A stretch of DNA of 7,907 nt, taken from assembly GCA_018823385.1 (NCBI GenBank), contig JAHJIK010000045.1:1-7907 (forward strand), in the 5' to 3' direction. The notes beneath the pieces were generated by a model. It was not told where the DNA came from. It was given only the letters and a program-made list of their open reading frames with translations, and searched no databases. The translations under genes and the position numbers were made by a program. This document shows, one piece after another, positions 1 through 4,381 of the stretch; the stretch's first letter is position 1, and each line of letters opens with the position of its first letter. Source of the DNA: Patescibacteria group bacterium. GTDB taxonomy: Bacteria; Patescibacteriota; Minisyncoccia; Phycocordibacterales; Phycocordibacteraceae.

Positions 1-30
1 CAGTTGCTCTACCAACTGAGCTATAGGCGG
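1..30 (-). tRNA. tRNA, 5' part only (cut by window edge), isotype undetermined
   Basis: Read on the minus strand, this is the 5' third of a tRNA: a 7-nt acceptor strand CCGCCTA, the TA linker, a D-arm with stem GCTC/GAGC and loop AGTTGGTA, then the first bases (ACTG) of the anticodon stem. The anticodon lies beyond the window edge, so the amino acid cannot be read. Bacterial Lys, Met and Thr tRNAs often share this D-arm context, but this is only a weak hint. The tRNA diverges from the tRNA-Leu gene 57 nt away. Confidence 0.88.
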
Positions 31-40
31 ATACGTGAGA

Positions 41-69
41 ATAGTATAAGATTTTGAACGTGCTATCAA
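41..69 (-). promoter_or_regulatory. Probable promoter of the minus-strand tRNA
   Basis: On the minus strand a -35-like TTGATA (64-69) is followed 17 nt later by TACTAT (41-46), which overlaps an alternative -10, TATACT (43-48). The -10 ends 10 nt before the tRNA 5' end, which allows a very short leader, as is usual for bacterial tRNA genes. This is assigned from pattern and position only. Confidence 0.5.
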
Positions 70-87
70 GTGCGCTGTGCGAAATAT

Positions 88-168
88 GCCGAGGTGGCGA
101 AATGGTAGACGCGCCTGCCTTAGGAGCAGGTCCCTTCGGGGGTGGAGGTTCAAGTCCTCTCCTCGGCA
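88..168 (+). tRNA. tRNA-Leu (anticodon UAG)
   Basis: A full cloverleaf can be folded. The acceptor stem GCCGAGG (88-94) pairs with CCTCGGC (161-167), with discriminator A168. The anticodon stem CCTGC/GCAGG (114-118 with 126-130) encloses the loop CTTAGGA, giving anticodon TAG at 121-123. The long variable arm (131-143) has a CCC/GGG stem capped by TTCG, the class II form found in Leu, Ser and Tyr tRNAs. The T-arm (144-160) has loop TTCAAGT. The 3' CCA is not encoded, because CTT follows A168, so it must be added after transcription. Tyr and Ser are excluded by the anticodon. Confidence 0.97.
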
Positions 169-169
169 C

Positions 170-199
170 TTGACAAAGTCATAATATTTGGCTTATTAT
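170..199 (+). promoter_or_regulatory. Sigma-70-type promoter of the SPFH / His-rich module
   Basis: A perfect -35 TTGACA (170-175) and a 5-of-6 -10 TATTAT (194-199) are separated by 18 nt in AT-rich DNA. The -35 begins two bases after the end of tRNA-Leu. Predicted transcription start is near 205-207, leaving a leader of about 58 nt before the SPFH start codon. It is the best canonical promoter in the window. Confidence 0.7.
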
Positions 200-209
200 A
201 TATTTAGAA

Positions 210-229
210 GGACATTGACATCAGTGTCC
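210..229. promoter_or_regulatory. Near-perfect palindrome, putative operator
   Basis: Arms GGACATTGA (210-218) and TCAGTGTCC (221-229) are inverted repeats around a central CA, with 8 of 9 pairs Watson-Crick and the ninth a T-G pair. The dyad lies about 11-30 nt downstream of the -10 hexamer, over the predicted first transcribed bases. That is a common place for a repressor site. As RNA it could form an 8-bp hairpin with an ACAT loop, but no T-run follows, so it is unlikely to be a terminator. No regulator gene is visible in the window. Confidence 0.5.
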
Positions 230-250
230 ATACATCCACACCTAGCCATC

Positions 251-257
251 GAAAGGG
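251..257 (+). promoter_or_regulatory. Shine-Dalgarno sequence of the SPFH gene
   Basis: GAAAGGG ends 6 nt before the ATG at 264. An in-frame TAG at 243-245 rules out an upstream start, so this site fixes the protein's N-terminus and shows that no transmembrane segment precedes it. Confidence 0.65.
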
Positions 258-263
258 CTCATC

Positions 264-1436
264 ATGCTACATCGTCTTATGTGGCCGGCTGAATTTCTGA
301 CCGGTTATGCATTGAGCCAGTTCGCTGACTCAGACTTTTTTGTGACCGACTGCAAGGAAGGTCAAGGGAAAGCAATCGTCACGAATGGCGGAAGCTTCGT
401 TAAACTCATCATGGCGTTCGAGGGCAGGCATTACAACCACCCTGATCTGCCAGGGTACGATCCCTCGTACCCAAGATGGGAAGTTCTCGACAACGACCCG
501 AGCAAGCCTGACAGTTTCTACGAAACCCGTCATCGCCTGTTAAGTGAGTTCGGTACACATTGGATCGGCATCCCAGGTCAACGAAAGCTGCTTTCATACC
601 ATCAGGAATGGTTGGAGCTCTCTAGCGACGAGATCCATTATCCTGACGGAATTCGGAAACGAATAGAAGAAACACAAATATTCATCGTCAACGACTTCCC
701 GTATGTCGTTCAAGATGAAAGCTTCTACACAAAGGATGGGCTGCCTATCAAGGTTACCTATCTCCTCACGCTACGGATTAACAATCCGTACATCGCTCTG
801 TTCGATACGAGCGATTGGCTTAAGCAAGCCGAAAGCTACGCCAGCAGAGCTGCTCGCAGCTTCCTCGGATCCTTTAGCTGGCGAGAGCTTCTCTCAGAAA
901 CCAATGAAGAAGATGACAAAAAGAGGATGCGGGAAAACTTCTCACATCCAATTGAGTCATTGAATACAAAACTTCTGAGCGGGTCCAACGTCACCGAACC
1001 TGTCGGAATGAAACGGAAGATTGGCGTTACTGTAACTGGCGCCGAACTTCTGTCCATTGAACTCACGGGAGCTACAGCTGAGAGAAACGAGGAGACTACC
1101 CTGCTAGTCTTCCGGTCCGAAGAAGAGGCTCTGGCGAGAATTAATGCAGCTGAAGCAGAAAAGAGAGAAATTGAACTTCTCGCTGAAGCTAATGCCACAC
1201 GAGTGCGACTCGACGCTGAAGCAATCGCCCACAAGACAATGGTCGAAGGGGACGCGACAGCAAATGCGTTGGAGGCCAAACTCAAGGCTCAAAACACTGC
1301 ACCTGAACTCGCCGAAGCGAACCTGAAGTACGATGCCTATGCAACCGCAACTAATCTGAACGTCATTGATGTCGGAGAAGGTGCGTCGAAGAAGGTAGCT
1401 GAAGTCGCAAAAGAGTTGCTGAGACCAAAAGAATAG
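264..1436 (+). CDS. SPFH / Band-7 domain protein, no membrane anchor
   Basis: 390 aa. The SPFH (stomatin/prohibitin/flotillin) fold spans roughly residues 28-270. Visible parts are an opening strand segment (VTDCKEGQGKAIVTNGGS), GIPGQRKLLSYHQEWLEL near 102-119, and the core strands and helix TKDGLPIKVTYLLTLRINNP through SYASRAARSFLGSFSWREL (156-209). Residues 283-345 are rich in Ala and Glu and look like the coiled coil typical of flotillin/prohibitin oligomers. SPFH proteins normally form large membrane-bound ring or cage scaffolds. This one has no N-terminal hydrophobic helix, and an upstream in-frame stop excludes a missed one, so any membrane contact must come through the first 20 residues or a partner. 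The likely partner is the membrane protein 9 nt downstream, in the same operon. The fold assignment is fairly sure; the substrate and process are unknown. Confidence 0.82.
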   Translation: MLHRLMWPAEFLTGYALSQFADSDFFVTDCKEGQGKAIVTNGGSFVKLIMAFEGRHYNHPDLPGYDPSYPRWEVLDNDPSKPDSFYETRHRLLSEFGTHWIGIPGQRKLLSYHQEWLELSSDEIHYPDGIRKRIEETQIFIVNDFPYVVQDESFYTKDGLPIKVTYLLTLRINNPYIALFDTSDWLKQAESYASRAARSFLGSFSWRELLSETNEEDDKKRMRENFSHPIESLNTKLLSGSNVTEPVGMKRKIGVTVTGAELLSIELTGATAERNEETTLLVFRSEEEALARINAAEAEKREIELLAEANATRVRLDAEAIAHKTMVEGDATANALEAKLKAQNTAPELAEANLKYDAYATATNLNVIDVGEGASKKVAEVAKELLRPKE

Positions 1437-1444
1437 GAGGAGGG
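1435..1444 (+). promoter_or_regulatory. Strong Shine-Dalgarno overlapping the SPFH stop codon
   Basis: AGGAGGAGGG overlaps the TAG stop of the SPFH gene (1434-1436) and ends one base before the ATG at 1446. The AGGAGG core sits 5 nt from the start. This near-perfect site suggests efficient, coupled translation of the second gene and contrasts with the minus-strand genes, which lack such sites. Confidence 0.8.
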
Positions 1445-1445
1445 T

Positions 1446-2255
1446 ATGCGTACCAAGTTACTTATATCTACTGCCCTCTTGCTGTTCTTGGTCTTGTGGG
1501 TGGTGGTGTACTTTGTACCCCTCTACCCTCCAGCGACTGAGCTCGTCAAGATGGTGACAGCATTCGTACACGAGTTTCTAGTGCGTCTGCTTATCTCTCT
1601 GGCACTTCTCTGGCTTGCAATAGTCTTTGGTGCACTGCTGTTCGCAGGCATCGCGACAGCGTTCAAAAAATTCAAGTCTAGAAAGAACAAACCTCCTGGC
1701 GAAACAGACAAAGACAAGGAGGATCACCACGAACATGACGAACCTCACCAGGACGAACACCATGACACCCACACCAAACATGAAAGCCATCACGGTGGCG
1801 GCCATGGCGGGCATCATGGACTAGGACCACTTGAGACGACAATTGTCAGCTTCGCTGGTGTGATTATCTTCATCTGGTTTGTTCCTGTTGCTGGTAATTG
1901 GTTTGACGGCACGGTCGACAGGAACTTCAGAGCTTCCTCCAAGGAGACTCAAGAGCGTGCTGCCGATACTCAACCAACGCCGATCCAGGTCCCGGGCCCT
2001 TTCAAAGGGATTAAGATACCTGCGGACTGCGCTTCAGCCATCAAGATTAACCGTTTTGATGACGGCGAGACCGTGTACAAGATCTTCTACGAGGGTGACA
2101 CCTACAAGAAGATCGAAAACGGGATCGTGAAGTTCAGCTATACGGCACCATGTGAGTCGAACACATTGACTGACAAGGCGACGTTAACTGGCTACTATTA
2201 CTTCTGGTCGGGGACGGGTACAACCGAAACCATCGACTACAAGTGGGTGAAATAA
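1446..2255 (+). CDS. Three-helix membrane protein with histidine-rich cytoplasmic loop
   Basis: 269 aa, family not recognised. Hydrophobic segments lie at about 5-26, 44-72 and 131-150. The basic stretch KKFKSRKNK (74-82) after the second helix puts the following loop in the cytoplasm by the positive-inside rule, and the C-terminal domain (about 151-269) outside. The loop holds 13 histidines between residues 94 and 124 mixed with Asp/Glu, then a Gly/His segment, a composition seen in Zn, Ni, Co or Cu binding tracts. The external domain is rich in Tyr, Lys and Thr and carries two cysteines (C195, C236) that could form a disulfide. It starts 9 nt after the SPFH gene behind a strong ribosome site and ends before a terminator, so the two genes form one operon. 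It could be a membrane anchor for the SPFH assembly or a metal sensor, buffer or transporter; it does not resemble NfeD, the usual SPFH partner. Function is unassigned. Confidence 0.85.
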   Translation: MRTKLLISTALLLFLVLWVVVYFVPLYPPATELVKMVTAFVHEFLVRLLISLALLWLAIVFGALLFAGIATAFKKFKSRKNKPPGETDKDKEDHHEHDEPHQDEHHDTHTKHESHHGGGHGGHHGLGPLETTIVSFAGVIIFIWFVPVAGNWFDGTVDRNFRASSKETQERAADTQPTPIQVPGPFKGIKIPADCASAIKINRFDDGETVYKIFYEGDTYKKIENGIVKFSYTAPCESNTLTDKATLTGYYYFWSGTGTTETIDYKWVK

Positions 2256-2268
2256 GGACACTGATGAA

Positions 2269-2305
2269 GGGGCCCGGCTGCGCAAGCATCCGGGCCCTCT
2301 TTCTA
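2269..2305 (+). terminator. Rho-independent terminator of the SPFH module
   Basis: GGGCCCGG (2270-2277) pairs with CCGGGCCC (2290-2297). An inner TGC/GCA stem is capped by GCAA, a GNRA tetraloop. The T-rich run TCTTTCTATTT follows. It lies 13 nt after the His-rich gene and its T-tract overlaps the stop codon of the convergent P6 gene. On the minus strand the hairpin is not followed by a good T-run, so it works mainly for the plus strand. Confidence 0.88.
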
Positions 2306-2560
2306 TTTAGGTACTGTAATACCAAACATGCCCGCAAGTAGGGCTATAATCGCCTGTGCGCCGAATATAATAGTGAGACCGATGATTCCCCATATCATGT
2401 GCTTTTGGCCCACAGAGCGCTTCTCAGCGTCTGCTGAGTTACGTATAAACTCAACGACACCCCAAACAAATACCACAAAGGCAGCAAGGGCAAGAAGCGT
2501 AATCATTGGATTAACAATTTCCGTCCTCACCTTTCCCAAAAAGTTGTTTACTTCATTCAT
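2303..2560 (-). CDS. Small two-helix membrane protein, T4SS pilin / TrbC-VirB2-like (P6)
   Basis: 85 aa, the last of six related genes. Two hydrophobic helices (about 17-39 and 55-79) flank a short charged loop, NSADAEKRSVGQKH. It shares the pattern FVWG, then E-K-R, then G-x-x-x-x-x-WGIIG with P3 and P4. There is no signal peptide. A TAGAAT hexamer lies 6 nt upstream of the ATG and there is no Shine-Dalgarno. The pattern fits VirB2/TrbC-type prepilins, which sit in the membrane as helical hairpins with a cytoplasmic loop before assembly. The T4SS_pilin assignment is from memory of the family. A holin-like or other small membrane role is possible. Confidence 0.78.
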   Translation of the reverse strand: MNEVNNFLGKVRTEIVNPMITLLALAAFVVFVWGVVEFIRNSADAEKRSVGQKHMIWGIIGLTIIFGAQAIIALLAGMFGITVPK

Positions 2561-2566
2561 ACAATC

Positions 2567-2572
2567 ATTCTA
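2567..2572 (-). promoter_or_regulatory. Possible -10 element of P6 (leaderless layout)
   Basis: On the minus strand TAGAAT (5 of 6 to TATAAT) ends exactly 6 nt before the P6 ATG and directly follows the P5 stop codon. No well-spaced -35 is seen. It may be coincidence in AT-rich DNA. Confidence 0.3.
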
Positions 2573-2827
2573 CTACGGAAGTGGGATGTCATACGTGACT
2601 CCCCCAATAAAGTAGGTGTAGAGATACCAGATGCCAGACACGACCACAAACGAAACGAGTGCGTACGCAAGCAATACTTTCGCTGCTTCTTTTCGCTCCT
2701 CATTGTATGCGCCTTCGATATAGTACTGAAAGAGACCCCACACAAAGACAACAAGTGAGAGTGTAAACAACGCAGGGACGATAAATGTATTTATCGATTG
2801 CGTGAGAATTCCGAGTACTGAGTTCAT
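2573..2827 (-). CDS. Small two-helix membrane protein, T4SS pilin / TrbC-VirB2-like (P5)
   Basis: 84 aa. Helices at about 15-37 and 50-74 enclose the loop EGAYNEERKEAAK. It keeps the FVWGLFQYYIEG segment seen in P3 and P4 (FIWGVFQYF) and the acidic-basic loop, but the second helix differs (AYALVSFVVVSGIWYLYTYF, where relatives have IGF-type sequence plus VWG), so it is the most diverged copy after P1. There is no signal peptide. The gene follows a terminator hairpin, so it probably begins its own transcript, shared with P6 12 nt downstream. It is a paralogue of its neighbours by shared pattern; the exact role in a filament or channel is unknown. Confidence 0.77.
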   Translation of the reverse strand: MNSVLGILTQSINTFIVPALFTLSLVVFVWGLFQYYIEGAYNEERKEAAKVLLAYALVSFVVVSGIWYLYTYFIGGVTYDIPLP

Positions 2828-2833
2828 ATCAGT

Positions 2834-2839
2834 ATGGTA
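2834..2839 (-). promoter_or_regulatory. Possible -10 element of P5 (leaderless layout)
   Basis: TACCAT on the minus strand ends 6 nt before the P5 ATG, just downstream of the terminator hairpin at 2843-2868. A promoter is needed here if that hairpin stops transcription. No -35 is recognisable. Confidence 0.3.
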
Positions 2840-2842
2840 GCA

Positions 2843-2868
2843 GAAAACCGCCCTTGCAGGCGGTTTTC
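2843..2868 (-). terminator. Hairpin terminator between P4 and P5
   Basis: GAAAACCGCC and GGCGGTTTTC form a perfect 10-bp stem around a 6-nt loop. Read on the minus strand it ends in GGCGGTTTTC, with the T-run inside the 3' arm and A-run in the 5' arm, the usual bidirectional form. It starts 13 nt past the P4 stop codon and ends 16 nt before the P5 start, so it would end or attenuate transcription from the upstream genes. Confidence 0.8.
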
Positions 2869-2881
2869 AGGAGTGGAGAAT

Positions 2882-3238
2882 TTAGTTAGAACGAGGAGCT
2901 GTTGGATAGTCCGGAACCGCCTCATTAAGACGAACCGTTCCAACAAGGATGTTCACCAAGCCCCACACTGACACCATGATGAAGAATCCGATAAGTCCGT
3001 AGAGCATAAGGTTCTTTCCTGCATCACGCTTCTCTTCATCCTGTCCTCCCTGTACGAAGTACTGGAATACACCCCAGATGAATACGATGAATGCGAGAGC
3101 GAATACCACCGGTACTGCTACGTTGTTGATAAGGTTGATGACCAAGCTTCCAAGGTCTTCAACACTGTTCACACGAGTTTGCGCTGCCGCTAGAAGCGGA
3201 AGTACAAACGCGGTGGCTGCATAGGCGAACTTTTTCAT
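2882..3238 (-). CDS. Secreted two-helix membrane protein, T4SS pilin-like (P4)
   Basis: 118 aa. A signal peptide is clear: MKK, a hydrophobic core, and an AAA cleavage site before Q20. The mature part has helices at about 40-62 and 77-100 around the loop QGGQDEEKRDAGKN, then a short polar tail. It is the closest relative of P3: residues VFALAFIVFIWGVFQYF match P3's IFALALLVFIWGVFQYF, and the DNA under this part is 47 of 49 identical. The size, signal peptide and helical hairpin match VirB2/TrbC prepilins. It probably ends a transcription unit, as a terminator follows 13 nt after its stop. Confidence 0.83.
   Translation of the reverse strand: MKKFAYAATAFVLPLLAAAQTRVNSVEDLGSLVINLINNVAVPVVFALAFIVFIWGVFQYFVQGGQDEEKRDAGKNLMLYGLIGFFIMVSVWGLVNILVGTVRLNEAVPDYPTAPRSN
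3057..3105 (-). repeat. Direct repeat copy 1, conserved between P4 and P3
   Basis: These 49 nt match 3513-3561 with only two mismatches, including a 31-nt run without any (3057-3087). The repeat codes for the end of the first helix, around FIWGVFQYF. It shows a fairly recent duplication or gene conversion, or strong constraint on this segment. Confidence 0.85.
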
Positions 3239-3271
3239 AGTGAATGCAATGTAAGGGCTAGTAGGTTACCT

Positions 3272-3637
3272 CTATAGAATATGCCGTAATGGCTCAACGT
3301 CAATACGAGAGAACTGAGAGTGTGGAAAAACCATGCTCGTATTTCCGAAGGTTGGAAGCTTTGGTTTTGTGTTGCTGTTCTCAAAACCGAGGGTATTGGT
3401 AAGAAGATTAACGATACCCCAGACCGATACCATAATCACAAAACCGATGATTGCCCACATAACCATTTTTCGGCCTGTCGACCGCTTCTCCTCATCAGCA
3501 CCTCCAGCAATAAAGTACTGGAATACACCCCAGATGAATACGAGGAGTGCGAGAGCGAATATGAGTGGTACAAGTACATCAACAAATGAGGTAAGTGCCT
3601 GTACGATTTCAGTTGGTTTTGTAAGGTTAAAGTTCAT
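3272..3637 (-). CDS. Two-helix membrane protein, T4SS pilin-like, with long tail (P3)
   Basis: 121 aa. Helices at about 21-43 and 58-81 flank the loop AGGADEEKRSTGRKM; the second helix ends in the shared SVWGIVNLL. No signal peptide is present: it starts MNFNLTKPTE, unlike P4. After the second helix comes a tail of about 40 residues, polar and rich in Pro, Ser and Asn, that the siblings lack; its end (EPLRHIL) has no visible counterpart in the set and may be read into former intergenic DNA. There is no Shine-Dalgarno; a TTGCGG / TACTTT pair upstream may be its promoter. It lies 38 nt after P2 and 33 nt before P4. Confidence 0.8.
   Translation of the reverse strand: MNFNLTKPTEIVQALTSFVDVLVPLIFALALLVFIWGVFQYFIAGGADEEKRSTGRKMVMWAIIGFVIMVSVWGIVNLLTNTLGFENSNTKPKLPTFGNTSMVFPHSQFSRIDVEPLRHIL
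3513..3561 (-). repeat. Direct repeat copy 2, conserved between P3 and P4
   Basis: Partner of 3057-3105 (47 of 49 identical) inside the P3 gene. Weaker ungapped similarity continues on the side of the charged loop (CGCTTCTC then TCATC in both copies). Confidence 0.85.
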
Positions 3638-3643
3638 ACAGTA

Positions 3644-3671
3644 AAAGTATCAGCTGGTAATTTCACCGCAA
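3644..3671 (-). promoter_or_regulatory. Possible promoter of P3 (leaderless layout)
   Basis: Minus-strand TTGCGG (3666-3671) is followed after 16 nt by TACTTT (3644-3649), which ends 6 nt before the P3 ATG. Each box is only a partial match. A transcript starting about 6-7 nt after the -10 would begin at or next to the start codon. Confidence 0.3.
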
Positions 3672-3675
3672 CAGG

Positions 3676-3975
3676 TTATACACCGAGCGTTGAAAGTAGT
3701 AATCGCACGAATCCCCACACACCAAACAACACAACAAGCCCAATTACACCCCAAAACGCATGTTGTTTGCCCTGCTCTCTTGCCTCTTCACTTGAGCTGA
3801 AGAAGAATCGAACCATACCGATCATAAAGAACAGAAATGCGAGCGCGTACATAAGTGGAAGCACTGCCGTATCTACAAACGGAACAATCGTACTGTCCAC
3901 AATCTCTCTGAACGTTACCGCTCGCACAATGAGGGGCGTTGCAGCTATGAGGACGAGTGCAGCAATGACTTTCAT
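3676..3975 (-). CDS. Secreted two-helix membrane protein, T4SS pilin-like (P2)
   Basis: 99 aa from the ATG at 3973-3975, which yields a normal signal peptide (MKVIAALVLIAATPLIVRA). The frame is open for 37 more codons upstream (to 4086), but that longer form would overlap P1 heavily, encodes nothing like a pilin leader, and buries the signal peptide, so it is rejected. Helices at about 37-58 and 73-95 flank the loop SSSEEAREQGKQH; the end keeps WGVIGLVVLFGVWGFVRLL, shared with P3 and P4. The start lies one base after the P1 stop, suggesting coupled translation. It differs from the siblings in replacing the FIWG motif of helix 1 with FFMIGMVRFFF. Confidence 0.82.
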   Translation of the reverse strand: MKVIAALVLIAATPLIVRAVTFREIVDSTIVPFVDTAVLPLMYALAFLFFMIGMVRFFFSSSEEAREQGKQHAFWGVIGLVVLFGVWGFVRLLLSTLGV

Positions 3976-3976
3976 A

Positions 3977-4381
3977 TTAGGTACCAAGAGCAGCTCCGGT
4001 TGCCTGAATAAAGAGAGCGATTGCTTTAGCGCCCAGAAGGATAAGTCCACCAATGATAGTCCAGACGAGTGCGGAGCGTGCTGCAACTAACTTTTCATCT
4101 TTTCCTTGCGCCATCACGAAAAGGAATCCAACGTACACAATCATAAGCGTAAGGAAGATAAATCCTATGTTCACTACGATGTCGAGAAAGGCTAGAAGTA
4201 ATTTATCGAGTGAATCAATATCTTTAAGTGGGTTTACAAGCTTCGTTGAGCCGCCAGAGTTTGGCACCGGATAACTAGTGTCGCCTGGAGCACTCTGCGC
4301 AAATGCAGTGCCGCCAAGAAGAGTAGTCGCTAGCAGCAAACCAAATATTCGAACAGACGGTAGTAGATTAGAGAGCTTCAT
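3977..4381 (-). CDS. Secreted two-helix membrane protein, TrbC/VirB2-like pilin (P1)
   Basis: 134 aa, first of the six. It has a clear signal peptide with cleavage expected after AFA (residue 28), then a polar stretch rich in Ser, Pro and Gly (29-48), and two helices (about 66-90 and 104-126). The loop MAQGKDEKLVAARSA and the following WTIIGGLILLGAKAIA are typical of the TrbC/VirB2-like proteins frequent in Patescibacteria. It is the copy most like a classical prepilin. Its start overlaps the end of the solute-binding gene by 14 nt, so the two proteins are probably made together. No Shine-Dalgarno is seen. Confidence 0.84.
   Translation of the reverse strand: MKLSNLLPSVRIFGLLLATTLLGGTAFAQSAPGDTSYPVPNSGGSTKLVNPLKDIDSLDKLLLAFLDIVVNIGFIFLTLMIVYVGFLFVMAQGKDEKLVAARSALVWTIIGGLILLGAKAIALFIQATGAALGT

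Noticed and set aside
215..220. Second TTGACA as an alternative -35 of the SPFH gene
   Set aside because: No -10-like hexamer occurs 16-19 nt downstream, and the bases are better explained as part of the palindrome.
836..1285. 149-codon open frame on the minus strand inside the SPFH gene
   Set aside because: Its Ser/Ala/Leu-rich composition is the mirror of the Ala/Glu-rich coiled coil on the other strand. It has no ribosome site and no recognisable domain.
145..2302. Integration of the SPFH module at the 3' end of tRNA-Leu
   Set aside because: The position is suggestive, but no copy of the tRNA 3' end is found near the far boundary and there is no integrase gene. Only the ribosome-site contrast supports transfer.
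3239..3271. GTAAGGG...GGTTAC inverted repeat before P4
   Set aside because: Only four terminal pairs are secure and the inner bases do not pair well; no T-run follows on either strand.
3976..4086. 37-codon upstream extension of P2
   Set aside because: It would overlap P1 by about 110 nt and place a signal peptide in mid-protein. The ATG at 3975, one base past the P1 stop, gives a standard signal peptide.
2303..4381. Holin or toxin-antitoxin cluster as the identity of the small membrane proteins
   Set aside because: Signal peptides on three copies, the shared EEKR loop and WG motifs, and lack of lysis or toxin partners fit pilin-like proteins better.
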